A stretch of DNA of 49,317 nucleotides, taken from assembly GCA_004552725.1 (NCBI GenBank), contig SFNM01000002.1, positions 1 to 49,317 on the forward strand, written 5' to 3'. This stretch comes from Bacteroidales bacterium (GTDB lineage Bacteria; Bacteroidota; Bacteroidia; Bacteroidales; Muribaculaceae). This document shows positions 1 to 10,700 of this stretch, one piece after another. The number at the start of each line of letters is the position of its first letter. Within the stretch, counting starts at the first letter, position 1. The notes under the pieces were generated by a model that was given only the letters and a program-made list of their open reading frames with translations, was not told where the DNA came from and did no database searches. Made by a program: the position numbers and the translations under genes.

Positions 1-57
1 ATTTTCTCAAAAACAAAGATAACCAAAAGGGTTGATACCTCGTGAGAAGTGTCAGCC

Positions 58-1209
58 CTAATTTATTTTCTTAGCAAAAGTTTTACCGGACAGTAATATT
101 TTGTAAATTATCGATTGCTCGGCCATTTGATGAGCATTTTCGCGCTTATATATGCTGTCGGTGAGGGATTTAATACGATTTGAGAGAGCCAAGGCCTGAG
201 GCCATTGCCCCTTAGCCTTAAGACATTGCAGTCGAGATGCGAGCACAGTATTCACATAGTATTCGGAGACGGTATCGCGCTTGGCGGCAAACCAAGACTG
301 CTCGATGTCGAGGCGAGCGAGCGCTTCGTCGTATTGTTGAGATGCGATGAGATAAGGAATTACCAAATCACTGCCACCGGGCGTTTTGCTATGAGCCGTG
401 GCCTTGTATTGCATATAACAATCGGTGGCTTTGGATTCAAAACCGCACTGATGATAAACAATCATACTGACAGAAAGCAATTCAGCGCGGCGATGGTCGA
501 TTAACGCCGGGGTAGCATCCTCGCATCGTGTTAGGGCTTCGAAAGCATCGTTACAGAGCGGCAACACGGCCAGCGCATCCTTAAATCGATTGGCCGCTTG
601 CAGCACGTTGGCCTTCTGCATACATGCATATAAATAATCATCTGCGTCACCACTCCGGCCGCTCTGCTCAGAAATCTGGCGATAAATGTCGATGCTACGG
701 TCGAAATACTCCAATCCGGCATCAACCGACTCCGTTTCGGCTTTGGTATGGCCCACATACAGCAAGAAAAATGCTTGCGAACGAGCATCATCGTCGGCGA
801 TAAGTTCCAGCCCGCGGTTGGCGTAGTTAAGTGCTTGATAATAATGACTTACGATAAAATTTAAACCTACCAAATGCTTGAGCGACTTTATCATAGCCAC
901 CGTGTCGTGTGCATCAACGGCGGCTGAATATACTTGATTGGCATAAACCAATGCCACATTCGACATATCCAAGGCATTGTGGTAAATCATCGACCGGAGG
1001 CCATTGATGTCGATAATCGACATTTTTGAGGTGGCCTCGGCGCTATCGAGCAGAGCCAATGCCGCTTGGGGGGCGACCATCGCTTGGCGAGTGATATTCT
1101 CTACTGTAAAAATACTATCATTTTCACCTTTGTCGTCAAAAGAAGCGCCTGAAGAGCAAGAGAATAAGAATGTTGATATGATTGATAATAGAATAAGTGG
1201 TGCTTTCAT
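58..1209 (-). CDS. TPR-like repeat lipoprotein, possibly a truncated sensor
   Basis: A 383-residue protein with a lipoprotein signal peptide (hydrophobic residues 5-16, then FSCSS with the lipid Cys at residue 18). The rest is helical with alternating A/L/Y patterns typical of tetratricopeptide repeats, for example around ALNYANRGLELI and GLEYFDRSIDIYRQ. The arrangement resembles the periplasmic TPR half of Bacteroidales TPR-transmembrane-HTH regulators. In those, a segment like the KRENAHQMAEQSIIYK near the end here normally leads into a membrane helix and an output domain; here the frame stops about 10 residues later. It may be a stand-alone lipoprotein or a remnant. It reads leftward from its own promoter at 1240-1272. 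No specific function can be assigned. Confidence 0.75.
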   Translation of the reverse strand: MKAPLILLSIISTFLFSCSSGASFDDKGENDSIFTVENITRQAMVAPQAALALLDSAEATSKMSIIDINGLRSMIYHNALDMSNVALVYANQVYSAAVDAHDTVAMIKSLKHLVGLNFIVSHYYQALNYANRGLELIADDDARSQAFFLLYVGHTKAETESVDAGLEYFDRSIDIYRQISEQSGRSGDADDYLYACMQKANVLQAANRFKDALAVLPLCNDAFEALTRCEDATPALIDHRRAELLSVSMIVYHQCGFESKATDCYMQYKATAHSKTPGGSDLVIPYLIASQQYDEALARLDIEQSWFAAKRDTVSEYYVNTVLASRLQCLKAKGQWPQALALSNRIKSLTDSIYKRENAHQMAEQSIIYKILLSGKTFAKKIN

Positions 1210-1239
1210 TGGTTTATTTTTAGATATGCATTGTTAATG

Positions 1240-1272
1240 CAAAGGTAATAAATTTTGATTTGTTCCACAAAA
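1240..1272 (-). promoter_or_regulatory. Bacteroidetes-type promoter for the TPR lipoprotein
   Basis: On the minus strand the -7 box is TACCTTTG (plus-strand CAAAGGTA at 1240-1247) and the -33 element is TTTTG (plus-strand CAAAA at 1268-1272), separated by 20 bases. It lies about 30 bases upstream of the start codon at 1209. The gap 1210-1540 is otherwise AT-rich with nothing recognisable except the -7 box at 1494-1501. Confidence 0.7.
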
Positions 1273-1493
1273 TTATCTTCCTGTATAAACTTCAAAACGT
1301 ATTAATTTTTGATCTGGTCCATTAAAAACATTCGCAATCGCCCTGTTTTATCCATTTGATTATCAACTAATTCTCTAATTATTACAGTAATTTCCCGATT
1401 TATTACATAGATTTGTCCTCTATTGTTACATATTTTAAAACTGCTTCTTACACAATCACGAAATTAAAAACGTGGTGGTTGAAGAATTTAATC

Positions 1494-1501
1494 TAACTTT
1501 G
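1494..1501 (+). promoter_or_regulatory. Putative -7 box (TAACTTTG) for the small lipoprotein gene
   Basis: TAACTTTG matches the Bacteroidetes TAnnTTTG -7 consensus and lies 40 bases upstream of the start codon at 1541. No well-spaced -33 TTTG is visible. Confidence 0.5.
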
Positions 1502-1540
1502 CACTACGATTTAATAATCTACACTTAACCAAACATAATT

Positions 1541-2110
1541 ATGAACTTTAAGAAATTACTCAACATTTTCAGCATGTTGGTGATGGTAATGGGTTTCAAT
1601 TGCGCCTTCACCTCCTGCAGCGATGACGACGAACCCGAACAGCCCAAGGAAGAAGAACGCGTGCCCACCTCGGCTATGTGCTCATACCGCTTTGAATGTT
1701 CGCAGGACATGCTCGACGTGCTCGACATCACCATCCAATATGTGGAGAAAGGCAACATTGTGTCGGCTCCCATCACCCAACTCGAAACCAAAATTCAAGT
1801 GGCTAACCTCACCCTCCCCGCCACCTTCGGCTACCGCGTCAGCGCCAAGGTCAAAGCCGGCGTATCTCTCACCAAGGCATCCTACAACTTCAAATTCAAA
1901 CACTGCGATCCCTTCGTGAGCGTGTACGACCAAAATGGCAAAAAAATCGATGGTCTCGACTCGACCTTCTCATCAATGTCGGGTGGCACAGATGCAGCCA
2001 CTCCCGAATACATCACAGGCAAGTACGGCGAGGGCAGAGTGCTCACCACCAACGGTATCACCGTCGACAAACAAGGCAACTACAGCAGCGCCACCATCAA
2101 CTGGGATTAA
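1541..2110 (+). CDS. Small putative surface lipoprotein
   Basis: A 189-residue protein with a signal peptide and lipobox-like end (TSC at residues 24-26) followed by SDDDE. The run of acids straight after the lipid Cys resembles the lipoprotein export signal that sends Bacteroidetes lipoproteins to the cell surface (family knowledge; localisation is inferred). The mature part is mostly predicted beta strand with conserved-looking Cys residues at CSYRFECS and KHCDPF. I do not recognise the family. It sits 71 bases upstream of the C10 protease gene, with a hairpin between them, so the two may share a transcript. Confidence 0.75.
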   Translation: MNFKKLLNIFSMLVMVMGFNCAFTSCSDDDEPEQPKEEERVPTSAMCSYRFECSQDMLDVLDITIQYVEKGNIVSAPITQLETKIQVANLTLPATFGYRVSAKVKAGVSLTKASYNFKFKHCDPFVSVYDQNGKKIDGLDSTFSSMSGGTDAATPEYITGKYGEGRVLTTNGITVDKQGNYSSATINWD

Positions 2111-2124
2111 TCAGCATATAAATC

Positions 2125-2162
2125 GATGCCAATGGTGCGGTTAATGCCGCATCGTTGGCATC
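2125..2162 (+). terminator. Intercistronic hairpin, possible weak terminator
   Basis: An 8-bp stem (GATGCCAA 2125-2132 with TTGGCATC 2155-2162) encloses an inner stem (TGCGG 2136-2140 with CCGCA 2147-2151). Only a weak T-rich stretch follows (atttagtattta). It separates the small lipoprotein from the protease gene, and it argues against an upstream start of the protease at 2155. Confidence 0.5.
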
Positions 2163-2181
2163 ATTTAGTATTTATAAAGCT

Positions 2182-4551
2182 ATGAAAAGATTTATAATCA
2201 CAATAGCGAGCTTCCTATTGGCCATAATGGTGTTGTTCGCAAATGAAATCACCGCCGAACAAGCGCGCAACATCGCGTGGCAGTTTGTCAACGCGCCAGC
2301 TAATGTCCCGATGCGTGCTCGCGCCGCCAATCCGCAGCAGTTGGTGTCGGCCGAACTCAATTACGACCGCCTGCACGGCTTCAACCTTGCCGGCGGCGGC
2401 TTCGTGGTAGTCAGCGGCGATTCGCGCACCTACCCTATCCTCTGCTATAGCGACCACGGCTCGCTCGACCTCGACGACCTACCTGCCAACGCCTTAGCAT
2501 GGCTCGAAAGTTACAACTACGCTATCAAAGCCCTCGCCGAGGAAGCCGCCGGAGAGTCCTCTGATGCAATCATCACCGGCGAAGTCATTGCTCCGCTGCT
2601 CGCCACTACCTGGTATCAAGACGGCCCGTACAACGACCTCTGCCCCGTGCTCACCGTCGATGGCGAAGACGAGAAAGCACCCACCGGATGCGTGGCCACC
2701 GCCATGGCACAGGTGATGTACTTCAACCAATGGCCCAAGGAATCCTGCACCGAAATCCCCGCATACACCTTTAATTATGACACATCCACCCACGGCAACA
2801 CCGGCGAGGACAACACCGCACCCATGGAGATGCCCGCCCTGCCGCCTACGACCTTCGATTGGGACAATATGTTGCTCTCCTACAAGGATGTAGACGCTAC
2901 CGATGCACAAAAGCAAGCCGTGGCTGTGTTGATGCAGTACTGCGGCCAAGCCTTGCGCATGACCTACAACCTCTGGGGCTCCGATGCCACCGAGACAGCC
3001 CTTACCACCGCCCTGCGCAACTACTTCGGCTACGATGCCAATGTGGCCAGCGCCAAACGCGAATGCTATGGCATCGAAGAGTGGGAAACTCTGATTTACA
3101 ACGAGTTATTAGCCGGTCGCCCCGTGCCATACGCCGCCAACAACAACGTAGCCGGCCACTCATTTGTGTGCGACGGCTTCGACGGCAACGGCCTCTTCCA
3201 CATCAACTGGGGCTGGGGCGGCAAAGCCGACGGCTACTTCCGCTTGTCCATCCTCAACCCTATGGAAGTGGAAAGCATCGGCTCTAACTCCTCGCCCTAT
3301 GGCTACAACATGATGCAGGAAGCCGTCGTCGGCGTGCAGCCCCCGGTGGAAAGCACCGCCCCGGTTGAAGACGACCACTACTTCACTCTCTACACACCCA
3401 TAACTGTGGGCAACGGCCAAGTGGTTATGAATATAATGTACGAAAGTCTCAGCGAACCCGACGACAACGTGGTTATGGGCCTGGCCACCGTCGGCGAAGA
3501 CGAAGCCATCACCACGCTGTTCATCTCCGAGGCAGCCGGTATGACGAAGGGCACACCCACCGAGTTCCACGTGGCCGTTGACCCGGCGCAGTTGCCCCAA
3601 GGTGACACCCGCCTCTATCCGGTGGCAAGAATGGCCGATGCCGACGACGCCCATTGGCACTTCGTGGCCAACCGTAGCAAGCACATCCTCGCCACCCTCA
3701 CCCCTGAAACACTCACCCTCAGAGTATTACCGGAAATCAAACTTAACGTAGTTGAAGCCTGCTTCGAAAATGCCGACCAGCAATGCGGCGATGAGGGCAA
3801 CATCCTCATCACTCTCGAAACACTCGCCGGCGAGTTCTCCGACGCCGTCGACATCTACCTGCTGCCCATCGGCACCAACTCCGCCGAGGACATCGACATC
3901 CGCCAGTACCTGATTATGCCCGCGTTCCAAACCGGCGTGTTCCTCCGCCCGGGCCATCCCGAAGTCATCTCCTTCACCTACACCCCTATCATCCCCGGCA
4001 ACCTGTTGGCAGTGGTTTGTTCGAAGAACAGCCGCGAGATTCTCGCCTACCGCACCGCCACCGTGGGCGGCGACGTGCCCTACTGGGACTTCCAAGTCGA
4101 GGAGTACTCGTTCGACTTTATGGAAGGCTCGATTATCGGTTCGATGAAGGTGCGCAACTGCGACAAACGCCCGTGGATGTTCTTCGATGGCCTGTCGTTC
4201 ATCATCATCTACGTTGACGGAGTCGAACATGTGTGCCGCGGCCTCAACACCTACGGTGTGGGCGAATCGCAAATCATGTTCTTCGACTTCAATATCTACG
4301 ACGAAGACGAAGGCGATGTGCCGCAAGAATCTTACACCATCCATGCCACCCAAGTGCTCGGCAACTCCTATATGCACGACTTCTGGAGTATGGAAGTGCA
4401 ACCCGGCGGCGAATACAACGACGTTGAAAACATAGCCATTGCCCCGAACGAAGGCTCGTCGAAATGGTTCAATCTTCAAGGTATAGAAATATCAGAACCG
4501 ACACAGCCCGGCATATACATAAATAATGGTAAAAAAATAATCATCCGCTGA
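2182..4551 (+). CDS. Secreted C10-family (streptopain-like) cysteine protease
   Basis: 789 residues from the ATG at 2182, chosen because it begins a proper signal peptide (MKRFIITIASFLLAIMVLFA); the in-frame ATG at 2155 lies inside a hairpin. Next comes a C10-type propeptide region (about 25-110, with the GGGFVVVSGD motif). The catalytic core has the Cys in PTGCVATAMAQVMYFNQWP (Cys170) and the His in AGHSFVCDG (His326), then FHINWGWGG typical of this family. These residues are intact, so an active protease secreted as a zymogen is expected. The C-terminal 350 residues are beta-rich, and the last 30 (WFNLQG...PGIYINNGKK) form a degenerate version of the tail shared by other secreted proteins here, perhaps a type IX secretion signal (inference). 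Confidence 0.9.
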   Translation: MKRFIITIASFLLAIMVLFANEITAEQARNIAWQFVNAPANVPMRARAANPQQLVSAELNYDRLHGFNLAGGGFVVVSGDSRTYPILCYSDHGSLDLDDLPANALAWLESYNYAIKALAEEAAGESSDAIITGEVIAPLLATTWYQDGPYNDLCPVLTVDGEDEKAPTGCVATAMAQVMYFNQWPKESCTEIPAYTFNYDTSTHGNTGEDNTAPMEMPALPPTTFDWDNMLLSYKDVDATDAQKQAVAVLMQYCGQALRMTYNLWGSDATETALTTALRNYFGYDANVASAKRECYGIEEWETLIYNELLAGRPVPYAANNNVAGHSFVCDGFDGNGLFHINWGWGGKADGYFRLSILNPMEVESIGSNSSPYGYNMMQEAVVGVQPPVESTAPVEDDHYFTLYTPITVGNGQVVMNIMYESLSEPDDNVVMGLATVGEDEAITTLFISEAAGMTKGTPTEFHVAVDPAQLPQGDTRLYPVARMADADDAHWHFVANRSKHILATLTPETLTLRVLPEIKLNVVEACFENADQQCGDEGNILITLETLAGEFSDAVDIYLLPIGTNSAEDIDIRQYLIMPAFQTGVFLRPGHPEVISFTYTPIIPGNLLAVVCSKNSREILAYRTATVGGDVPYWDFQVEEYSFDFMEGSIIGSMKVRNCDKRPWMFFDGLSFIIIYVDGVEHVCRGLNTYGVGESQIMFFDFNIYDEDEGDVPQESYTIHATQVLGNSYMHDFWSMEVQPGGEYNDVENIAIAPNEGSSKWFNLQGIEISEPTQPGIYINNGKKIIIR

Positions 4552-4573
4552 TTGATTAAACCGTAAGATTACT

Positions 4574-4610
4574 GCGAGGACAACCATCAATTGGTTGTCC
4601 TCGCTATTTA
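4574..4610 (+). terminator. Hairpin after the C10 protease gene
   Basis: A perfect 13-bp stem (GCGAGGACAACCA 4574-4586 with TGGTTGTCCTCGC 4592-4604) and a 5-base loop lie 22 bases after the stop codon. The T tract is interrupted (tattta), so termination may be moderate. Confidence 0.7.
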
Positions 4611-4642
4611 TCTGTTAAAAAAGGCCGTTTGTCTACAATTTG

Positions 4643-4673
4643 TTGGTCAATTAAAAAAAAGTTATTACCTTTG
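4643..4673 (+). promoter_or_regulatory. Promoter for the M6 metalloprotease gene
   Basis: TTG at 4643-4645, a 20-base spacer, then TACCTTTG at 4666-4673, a full match to the Bacteroidetes -33/-7 pattern. It lies 50 bases upstream of the chosen start at 4723. Confidence 0.75.
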
Positions 4674-4722
4674 CGACCATAAATAATTACTCCTCAGCCT
4701 AAACTGAATAATGTACCCTTAT

Positions 4723-7434
4723 ATGAAGAAATTTTTCTTAGCAGCCGCAATGGCGGCTGTGGCTCCCGCTCTGCTGGCTGTGCCGGCAAAGCGCGATGTG
4801 GTGCGCACTTTGGAGCAGCCCGACGGCACCACCGTGCAAGTGACCGTGGTCGGCGATGAGTTCGCCCACGTGTATCGCACCCTCGACAATCTGCCTCTGA
4901 TGCTTAATCAACACGGTTTCTACTGCTATGCCGTGGCCGATGAAAGCGGCTTGGTGCTCGCATCCGACGTGCCCGCCCGCGACATCGCTCTCCGCTCAGC
5001 CGCCGACATCGCTTTCGTCTCCTCAATCAATGCAGAAGCTGTGGGCCAGCGTCTGTTGGAACAGAAATTGCAATGCTCGCCCATGCGCGCCGCTGAAAAC
5101 ACTTCCGCCGGCAAGGGCCTGTACCACTCCGACTATCCCACCACCGGCTCACCCAAGTCGTTGGTGATTCTGGCCGAATTTTCCGACGTGAAATTCAGCG
5201 TCGAAAACCCGGCCGATTTCTACGACCGCTATTTCCATGGTGAAGACTTCCACGACTACAACATCCCCGGTTCAATCGACGAATACTTCCGTCTGTCGTC
5301 CAACGGCAACTTCACCCCGCAATTCGACGTCTACGGTCCCGTAACCCTGTCCAACAACCAAGCATACTACGGAGCCAACGGCTATAACGGCGATGCCCGC
5401 GCCCACGAATGTGTCTATGACGCTTGCGTAGCCCTCGATGGCGAAATCAACTTCGCTGATTACGACACCGACGGCGACGGCATTGTCGACAACATCTACG
5501 TAATCTACGCCGGCCAAGGCGAATCCGACTACGGCAGCGCCAACACCATCTGGCCCCACTCGTGGAACATTGAATACGGCCTCGGCTACCGTCCCAAGCT
5601 CGATAACGTGGAACTCTCGCGCTACGGCGTGAGCAACGAGTGGGCATTCGACGCACCCGCCGGCCCCGGCATTTACGTGCACGAGTTCGGTCACGTAATC
5701 GGTCTGGCCGACCACTACGACGTGAACTACGGCACAGTTAACACCCAAGGCCTCACTCCCGGCTATTGGGACATTATGGACCTCGGCTCGTACTGCGAAG
5801 ACGGCATCTGCCCCCCGCTGTACACCGTGTTCGAACGCAACGCTTTCAAATGGATTGACCCCATTGTCATCGACGGTCCCATGTCGGTTGAACTTCGCGA
5901 CATGGTCACCTCCAACGACGGCGCTGTAATCCTCACCTCCAATCCCAACGAGTTCTACACCCTCGAAAACCGTCAACAAACCTCGTGGGATCGCGCCCTC
6001 CCCGGCCACGGTATGCTCATCTACCATATCTACTACGACGAAACCTCTTGGAGTAAAAACACGGTCAACACCGTAAAAGGTAGCCTCGGCGTGCAGCTGG
6101 TGTCGGCCTCCAACAAGTACTCGCTCAAAGAAGAAACCGTCTGGGCTACACAATCTTTCCCCGGCACAATGAACGTCACCTCCTTCACCGACGACACCAA
6201 CCCCTCGATGAAGACCCGCGCCGGAGATGCACTCAACTTGCCCATCACCAACATCATCGAAAGTGAAGGCGTAATCTACTTCGACGTATGCGGCGGCAAC
6301 GTTTCCCTCGATGCCCCCGTCCTCGCTTCTTCAGCCATCACCGCCGGTGGTTTCACCATCACCTGGGATGCCATTCCCGGTGCCATTGACTACCTCGTGA
6401 GCGTGGCCGACCCCGCCGGTAAAGTGCTCTACGAAGGCGAAGTGACCGACACTCAGTTCTCAATCGACCGCCTCAATGCCGAAACCACCTACACCGCCAA
6501 CGTCACCGCCCGCCACGGCGACTTCCTCTCCGAAGTAACCACCCTCGAAGTCACCACCGGTGAATTCGACTTCGCCCTCGCAGTGCCCGAAATCCTTCCC
6601 GCCACCAACGTCACCGAAACCGGCTTCACCGCCCAATGGAACGCCGTTCCCACCGCTACTGACTACCTACTTTCAGTCGTTTCAGTAGTTGATAAAGACC
6701 TGCAAACCGTCACCGCCGACTTCGGTTCGGGCAACACCATCTCCCTCCCTGAAGGCTGGGAGTTCTCCCTCGGCACCAAATCTTACTACGGCTCATCTTA
6801 TACCGGATACTTCGGCCAAGCCGCACCCGCGCTCAAATTCAACTCCCACGGCGCCACCCTCACCACCGCCGTGTACGAAGACGACATCCTCACATTCTCC
6901 TGCTGGATGCGCAATGCCGGCTCATCTACCGCTAACTACGTGGAAATCACCGGCATAGACGCCAACGGTAACTCCACCCTGCTGCTCAAGCACGGCCCCA
7001 TCGTCTCCAGCACCAGCGGCGAAACCGTCACCATCTCCAACATCCCCACCGGCATCCACCAAATCGTCATTACCTTCTTCAAAGTTGAAGGCGGCAACCT
7101 CGCTTTGGACGACGTAACCCTCACCCTCGGCGGCACCACCCAAGCCCCCGTCATCACCGACCAACCCGTAGGCAACGTCACCTCCCACAACATCACCGCG
7201 CCCCAAGGTAAATACCTCTACACCGTCCAAGCCCTTAACGCCGATGGTGCCAAATCCTTAGTCAGCGACATCGCCTCCGTAGAAGTCGGCACCCAAGGTT
7301 GCGCTGACATCGAAGTCGACCCCAACGCCCCGGTTGAATACTTCAACCTCCAAGGCATCCGCGTGGCCGAGCCTACCGCCCCCGGCATCTACATCCGCCG
7401 CCAAGGCTCCACCGCCACCACTATCTGCTTCTAA
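4723..7434 (+). CDS. Secreted M6-family zinc metalloprotease with fibronectin type III domains
   Basis: 903 residues from the ATG at 4723, which begins the signal peptide MKKFFLAAAMAAVAPALLAV; the upstream in-frame ATG at 4711 would add only MYPY. The M6 (immune inhibitor A-like) catalytic domain spans about 145-530. The zinc motif HEFGHVIGLADHYD has ligands His320 and His324, catalytic Glu321 and the downstream Asp330. Two fibronectin type III-like domains follow (about 535-620 and 625-650 onward; TITWDAIPGAIDYLVSV and TAQWNAVPTATDYLLSV). The second is interrupted by a jelly-roll-like insert (about 660-805). The end carries VEYFNLQGIRV and GIYIRRQGS, a tail shared with three other proteins in this window. 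An extracellular or surface protease is likely; the substrate is unknown. Confidence 0.9.
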   Translation: MKKFFLAAAMAAVAPALLAVPAKRDVVRTLEQPDGTTVQVTVVGDEFAHVYRTLDNLPLMLNQHGFYCYAVADESGLVLASDVPARDIALRSAADIAFVSSINAEAVGQRLLEQKLQCSPMRAAENTSAGKGLYHSDYPTTGSPKSLVILAEFSDVKFSVENPADFYDRYFHGEDFHDYNIPGSIDEYFRLSSNGNFTPQFDVYGPVTLSNNQAYYGANGYNGDARAHECVYDACVALDGEINFADYDTDGDGIVDNIYVIYAGQGESDYGSANTIWPHSWNIEYGLGYRPKLDNVELSRYGVSNEWAFDAPAGPGIYVHEFGHVIGLADHYDVNYGTVNTQGLTPGYWDIMDLGSYCEDGICPPLYTVFERNAFKWIDPIVIDGPMSVELRDMVTSNDGAVILTSNPNEFYTLENRQQTSWDRALPGHGMLIYHIYYDETSWSKNTVNTVKGSLGVQLVSASNKYSLKEETVWATQSFPGTMNVTSFTDDTNPSMKTRAGDALNLPITNIIESEGVIYFDVCGGNVSLDAPVLASSAITAGGFTITWDAIPGAIDYLVSVADPAGKVLYEGEVTDTQFSIDRLNAETTYTANVTARHGDFLSEVTTLEVTTGEFDFALAVPEILPATNVTETGFTAQWNAVPTATDYLLSVVSVVDKDLQTVTADFGSGNTISLPEGWEFSLGTKSYYGSSYTGYFGQAAPALKFNSHGATLTTAVYEDDILTFSCWMRNAGSSTANYVEITGIDANGNSTLLLKHGPIVSSTSGETVTISNIPTGIHQIVITFFKVEGGNLALDDVTLTLGGTTQAPVITDQPVGNVTSHNITAPQGKYLYTVQALNADGAKSLVSDIASVEVGTQGCADIEVDPNAPVEYFNLQGIRVAEPTAPGIYIRRQGSTATTICF

Positions 7435-7508
7435 AGAGGTAAGAGGCAAGAGTACACACCATCTCTCTACCAATCTCTAACATCTCTCTACCCCCTACAT
7501 ACCACAAA

Positions 7509-7543
7509 AAAACGCCCCGACCACCACGGCCGGGGCGTTTTTC
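7509..7543 (+). terminator. Intrinsic terminator after the M6 protease gene
   Basis: AACGCCCCG (7511-7519) pairs with CGGGGCGTT (7531-7539), preceded by an A run and followed by TTTTT. The rest of the gap 7435-7746 contains only the promoter-like sequence near 7700. Confidence 0.85.
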
Positions 7544-7695
7544 ATCCCAAAATTGAAAATCTTGGGAATTTTACTCGAATTTTGGCAAAAACCTTACTTT
7601 GGGCGCCATTTGACCCTCTATCCGGCCATCTACACTTTATGCTTCGCCGCGACAGACGACGTGTGTTTTTGCTATTTTTTTTGCGCAACGCACTT

Positions 7696-7723
7696 TTTGT
7701 TTTCCTGAATTGTTGTATATTTG
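7696..7723 (+). promoter_or_regulatory. Putative promoter for tamB
   Basis: TATATTTG at 7716-7723 matches the -7 consensus and lies 23 bases before the start codon at 7747. The nearest -33 element, TTTG at 7696-7699, is only 16 bases away, shorter than ideal. Confidence 0.5.
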
Positions 7724-7746
7724 CAGAAATTTTACAATTCAAAGCG

Positions 7747-10700
7747 ATGAAATGGCTTAGAGTGATATTATGGACGATTTTCGGCCTTATTGCGATGGTG
7801 TTGGCGATAGTGCTGACACTCTACTCGCCATGGGGCGGAAATGCCACCGCCAAAATAGTCAGTGCTGTGGTAAGCGACTCTACCATGACCATCCACATCG
7901 GCAAATTAGACATCGACTGGCCACTACGTGTACACGCCGGCGATGTGAATTTGTCTATGGCCGACGGTTTGCGATTGCGCGCTGATATGCTCGATGCCGA
8001 CTTAAGTATCAACGACCTGCTGAGATTAAACCTTAGTATGAGTCGAGCAACCATCGACCGTTTGAATTTGGATATGGGCGCTGAAGATTCGCTGATGTAT
8101 ATGCGGTTGCGTGCCGAGAAGGCCGATTTACGCTCAGCATCGGTGCGGTTGAGCGACTTGCACATAGCCGTTGACAGCGCAATGCTATGCGGTGGTGACC
8201 TTGCACTTCAACTCAATCCGGATACCGCCGCTGTGGCTCCACCCAAACCAGAGCCGAGCGAGCCGTCAACGATGCTACTTAGTGTTAACCATTTAGCCAT
8301 CGACCGCTTTCACTATCAAATGCGGATGCTGCCCACCATTGATTCGCTTGCAGTAACAATGAACTTGGCCGATGCCGCTGATATTGCAGTAAATCTTGGC
8401 GAGCAATCCATCAATGTGCGACGTTTCGACGTGGATGGTGCAGACATTGCGTACATCGCCCCGGACTCCGCCACAGTGGCAGCCACCCCGCCGGCACGTG
8501 TCGACACTATTGCCCCCGACACCGCGCCATGGACCATTACTCTTGGCTCCGCCATTTTCGACCACGCACGTGCCCTCTACACTACCCGCGGTATCACCCC
8601 AGCCGACGGCCTCGATTTCGGATATATTGATGTCGACTCTATGCAATTGGCGGTCAACGACTTCTATAACCAAGCGGCACAAGTCGAAGTGCCTCTGAAA
8701 TTGCGTGGCATCGAGCGATGCGGTATAGCATTGACCGCTTCAGGACGTCTTGACATCGACGAACGCGGCTTACGTTTAAGCGATTTCAATATCCAAACCG
8801 ACCAACAAACCGCCCTAACATTCAGCGCGTTGATGGGCTTGGGCGACTTGGCAGCTGACCCCTCCTTGCCGCTACACCTCAACCTCGACGGCCAGGCCGC
8901 ATCTGCCGACCTCAGCCTGATGTTTCCCGACTTCAACCCTTACCTGAGCGCCCTACCCTCGCGCCTGGACCTCACCACCGCGGTGAGCGGCACATCCGGC
9001 CGCCTCAACATAGGCCGCCTGCGCTTCGCCGCGCCGAGCATGCTCACACTCAACGGTCGCGGGTTGCTCACCAACGCCTTCCGCCCCGACCGATTAGGCG
9101 GCAACGTGAGCCTCGATGGCCAACTCGCCAACGTTAACCCGCTGATGGCGAGCATAATGGGCGAATCGAGCGTGTACATCCCCGCCACCACGTTCACCCT
9201 CGATGCCGACTTCTCGCCCACCTACATCGGCGCCTCGCTGCGCGCCCTCAGCGGCGGCGGCCGCCTCGATTTCGATGGCGAACTCGCCGCCGGCGACGAA
9301 TATTTCGCGGCGCTTACTGCTGAAAACTTCCCGTTGCACTCGTTCCTGCCGGGCATGGATTTAGGCCCTCTCACGGCCACCTTAATCGCTGACGGTCAAG
9401 GCTTTGACATCGCCGACACGGCCATGGCGTTGCAGGCCAACTTCGCCATCGCGCAAGCCTACTACGGTGGCTACGACTACGCCGGCATAAGTGGCGAACT
9501 CTCCGCCGCCGATGGTTTGGCCGCCGCCGACATCCGCTCTACCAACGGCAACGCTCAATTTGCCCTCCATGCCGACGGCAACCTCGCCGGCGATGTATAC
9601 CATTGGAAAGCATCGCTCAACGCACCATTCTTCGACCTGCTCGATTTGAATTTCGCCGACGTCGAAACCACCGCTTCCGCCAATCTCGATGCCGAAATGG
9701 AATACGCGCCTCAGTCTAACGACCTAAATGCCAACCTATTGCTCCATTCGCTTCGATACACCACGCCAATCAGCGCCATCCGGCTGAGCGACGTCGATAC
9801 TCGGCTCTCAGCATCCGACTCCACCACCATCTTGACCATAACCGACGGCGATTTGAACGCTTCCGCCTCCATCGAGGCCTCACTTCAACGACTAATGGCA
9901 GTCAGCGACACTCTCTCAGCCGAATTCGACCATCAGTTCTCATCGCGCATCATCAATATCGACCGTATATTCTCTCCTCTACCCAAAGCCGAGTTCGATT
10001 TAACGGCCGGACGCAACAATTTCCTCGCCGACATCGCTGCCGGCTCACGCGCTTCGTTCGACAACATCAACATCCATGCCGACAACGACCTCTCGTTCTA
10101 CCTCAACAGCGAAATTCTCGGCTTCCGCAACGATGAAATGCGCATCGACACTACCCGCTTTGAAATCAACCAATTCGGTCCCCGCCTGATATACCAACTT
10201 AATATTGGAAATCGCCCCGGCACATTCGACAAATGGGCCAACGTTGACATCGATGGTTATATTTTCGAGAATAGTGCCGCTTTCCACATGCAACAACACG
10301 ACATCACCGGAGAACAAGGCTACGACGTTGGCGCTGCCGTAGCGCTCCTCGACAGCGTGCTCACTATGTCGCTCGAACCTCTCGACCCGACCATCGCTTA
10401 CAAGCCTTGGACAGTCAACGACGACAACTATATCAGTTGGAATTTCAACACCTCTGCCCTCGACGCTAACCTCCACCTCAATAGTGCCACCTCCGCCGTG
10501 GACGTCTTCACCGACGCCGGCGACCTTAACCTCAATCTCCACGACATCCGCATCGAAGAATGGGTGAATTTAAACCCATTTGCCCCACCGATGCGCGGCT
10601 CACTCAGCGCCGATATGAAAATCAGTCATCGGCCCGGAAGTCTTAGCGGCTCCGGCGACTTTGCACTCACCGACTTCTACTATAATCGTCAACGCGTTGG

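Noticed and set aside
7582..7746. Upstream extension of the tamB frame
   Set aside because: It begins before the -7 box at 7716 and puts the membrane anchor in the interior; the ATG at 7747 is preferred.
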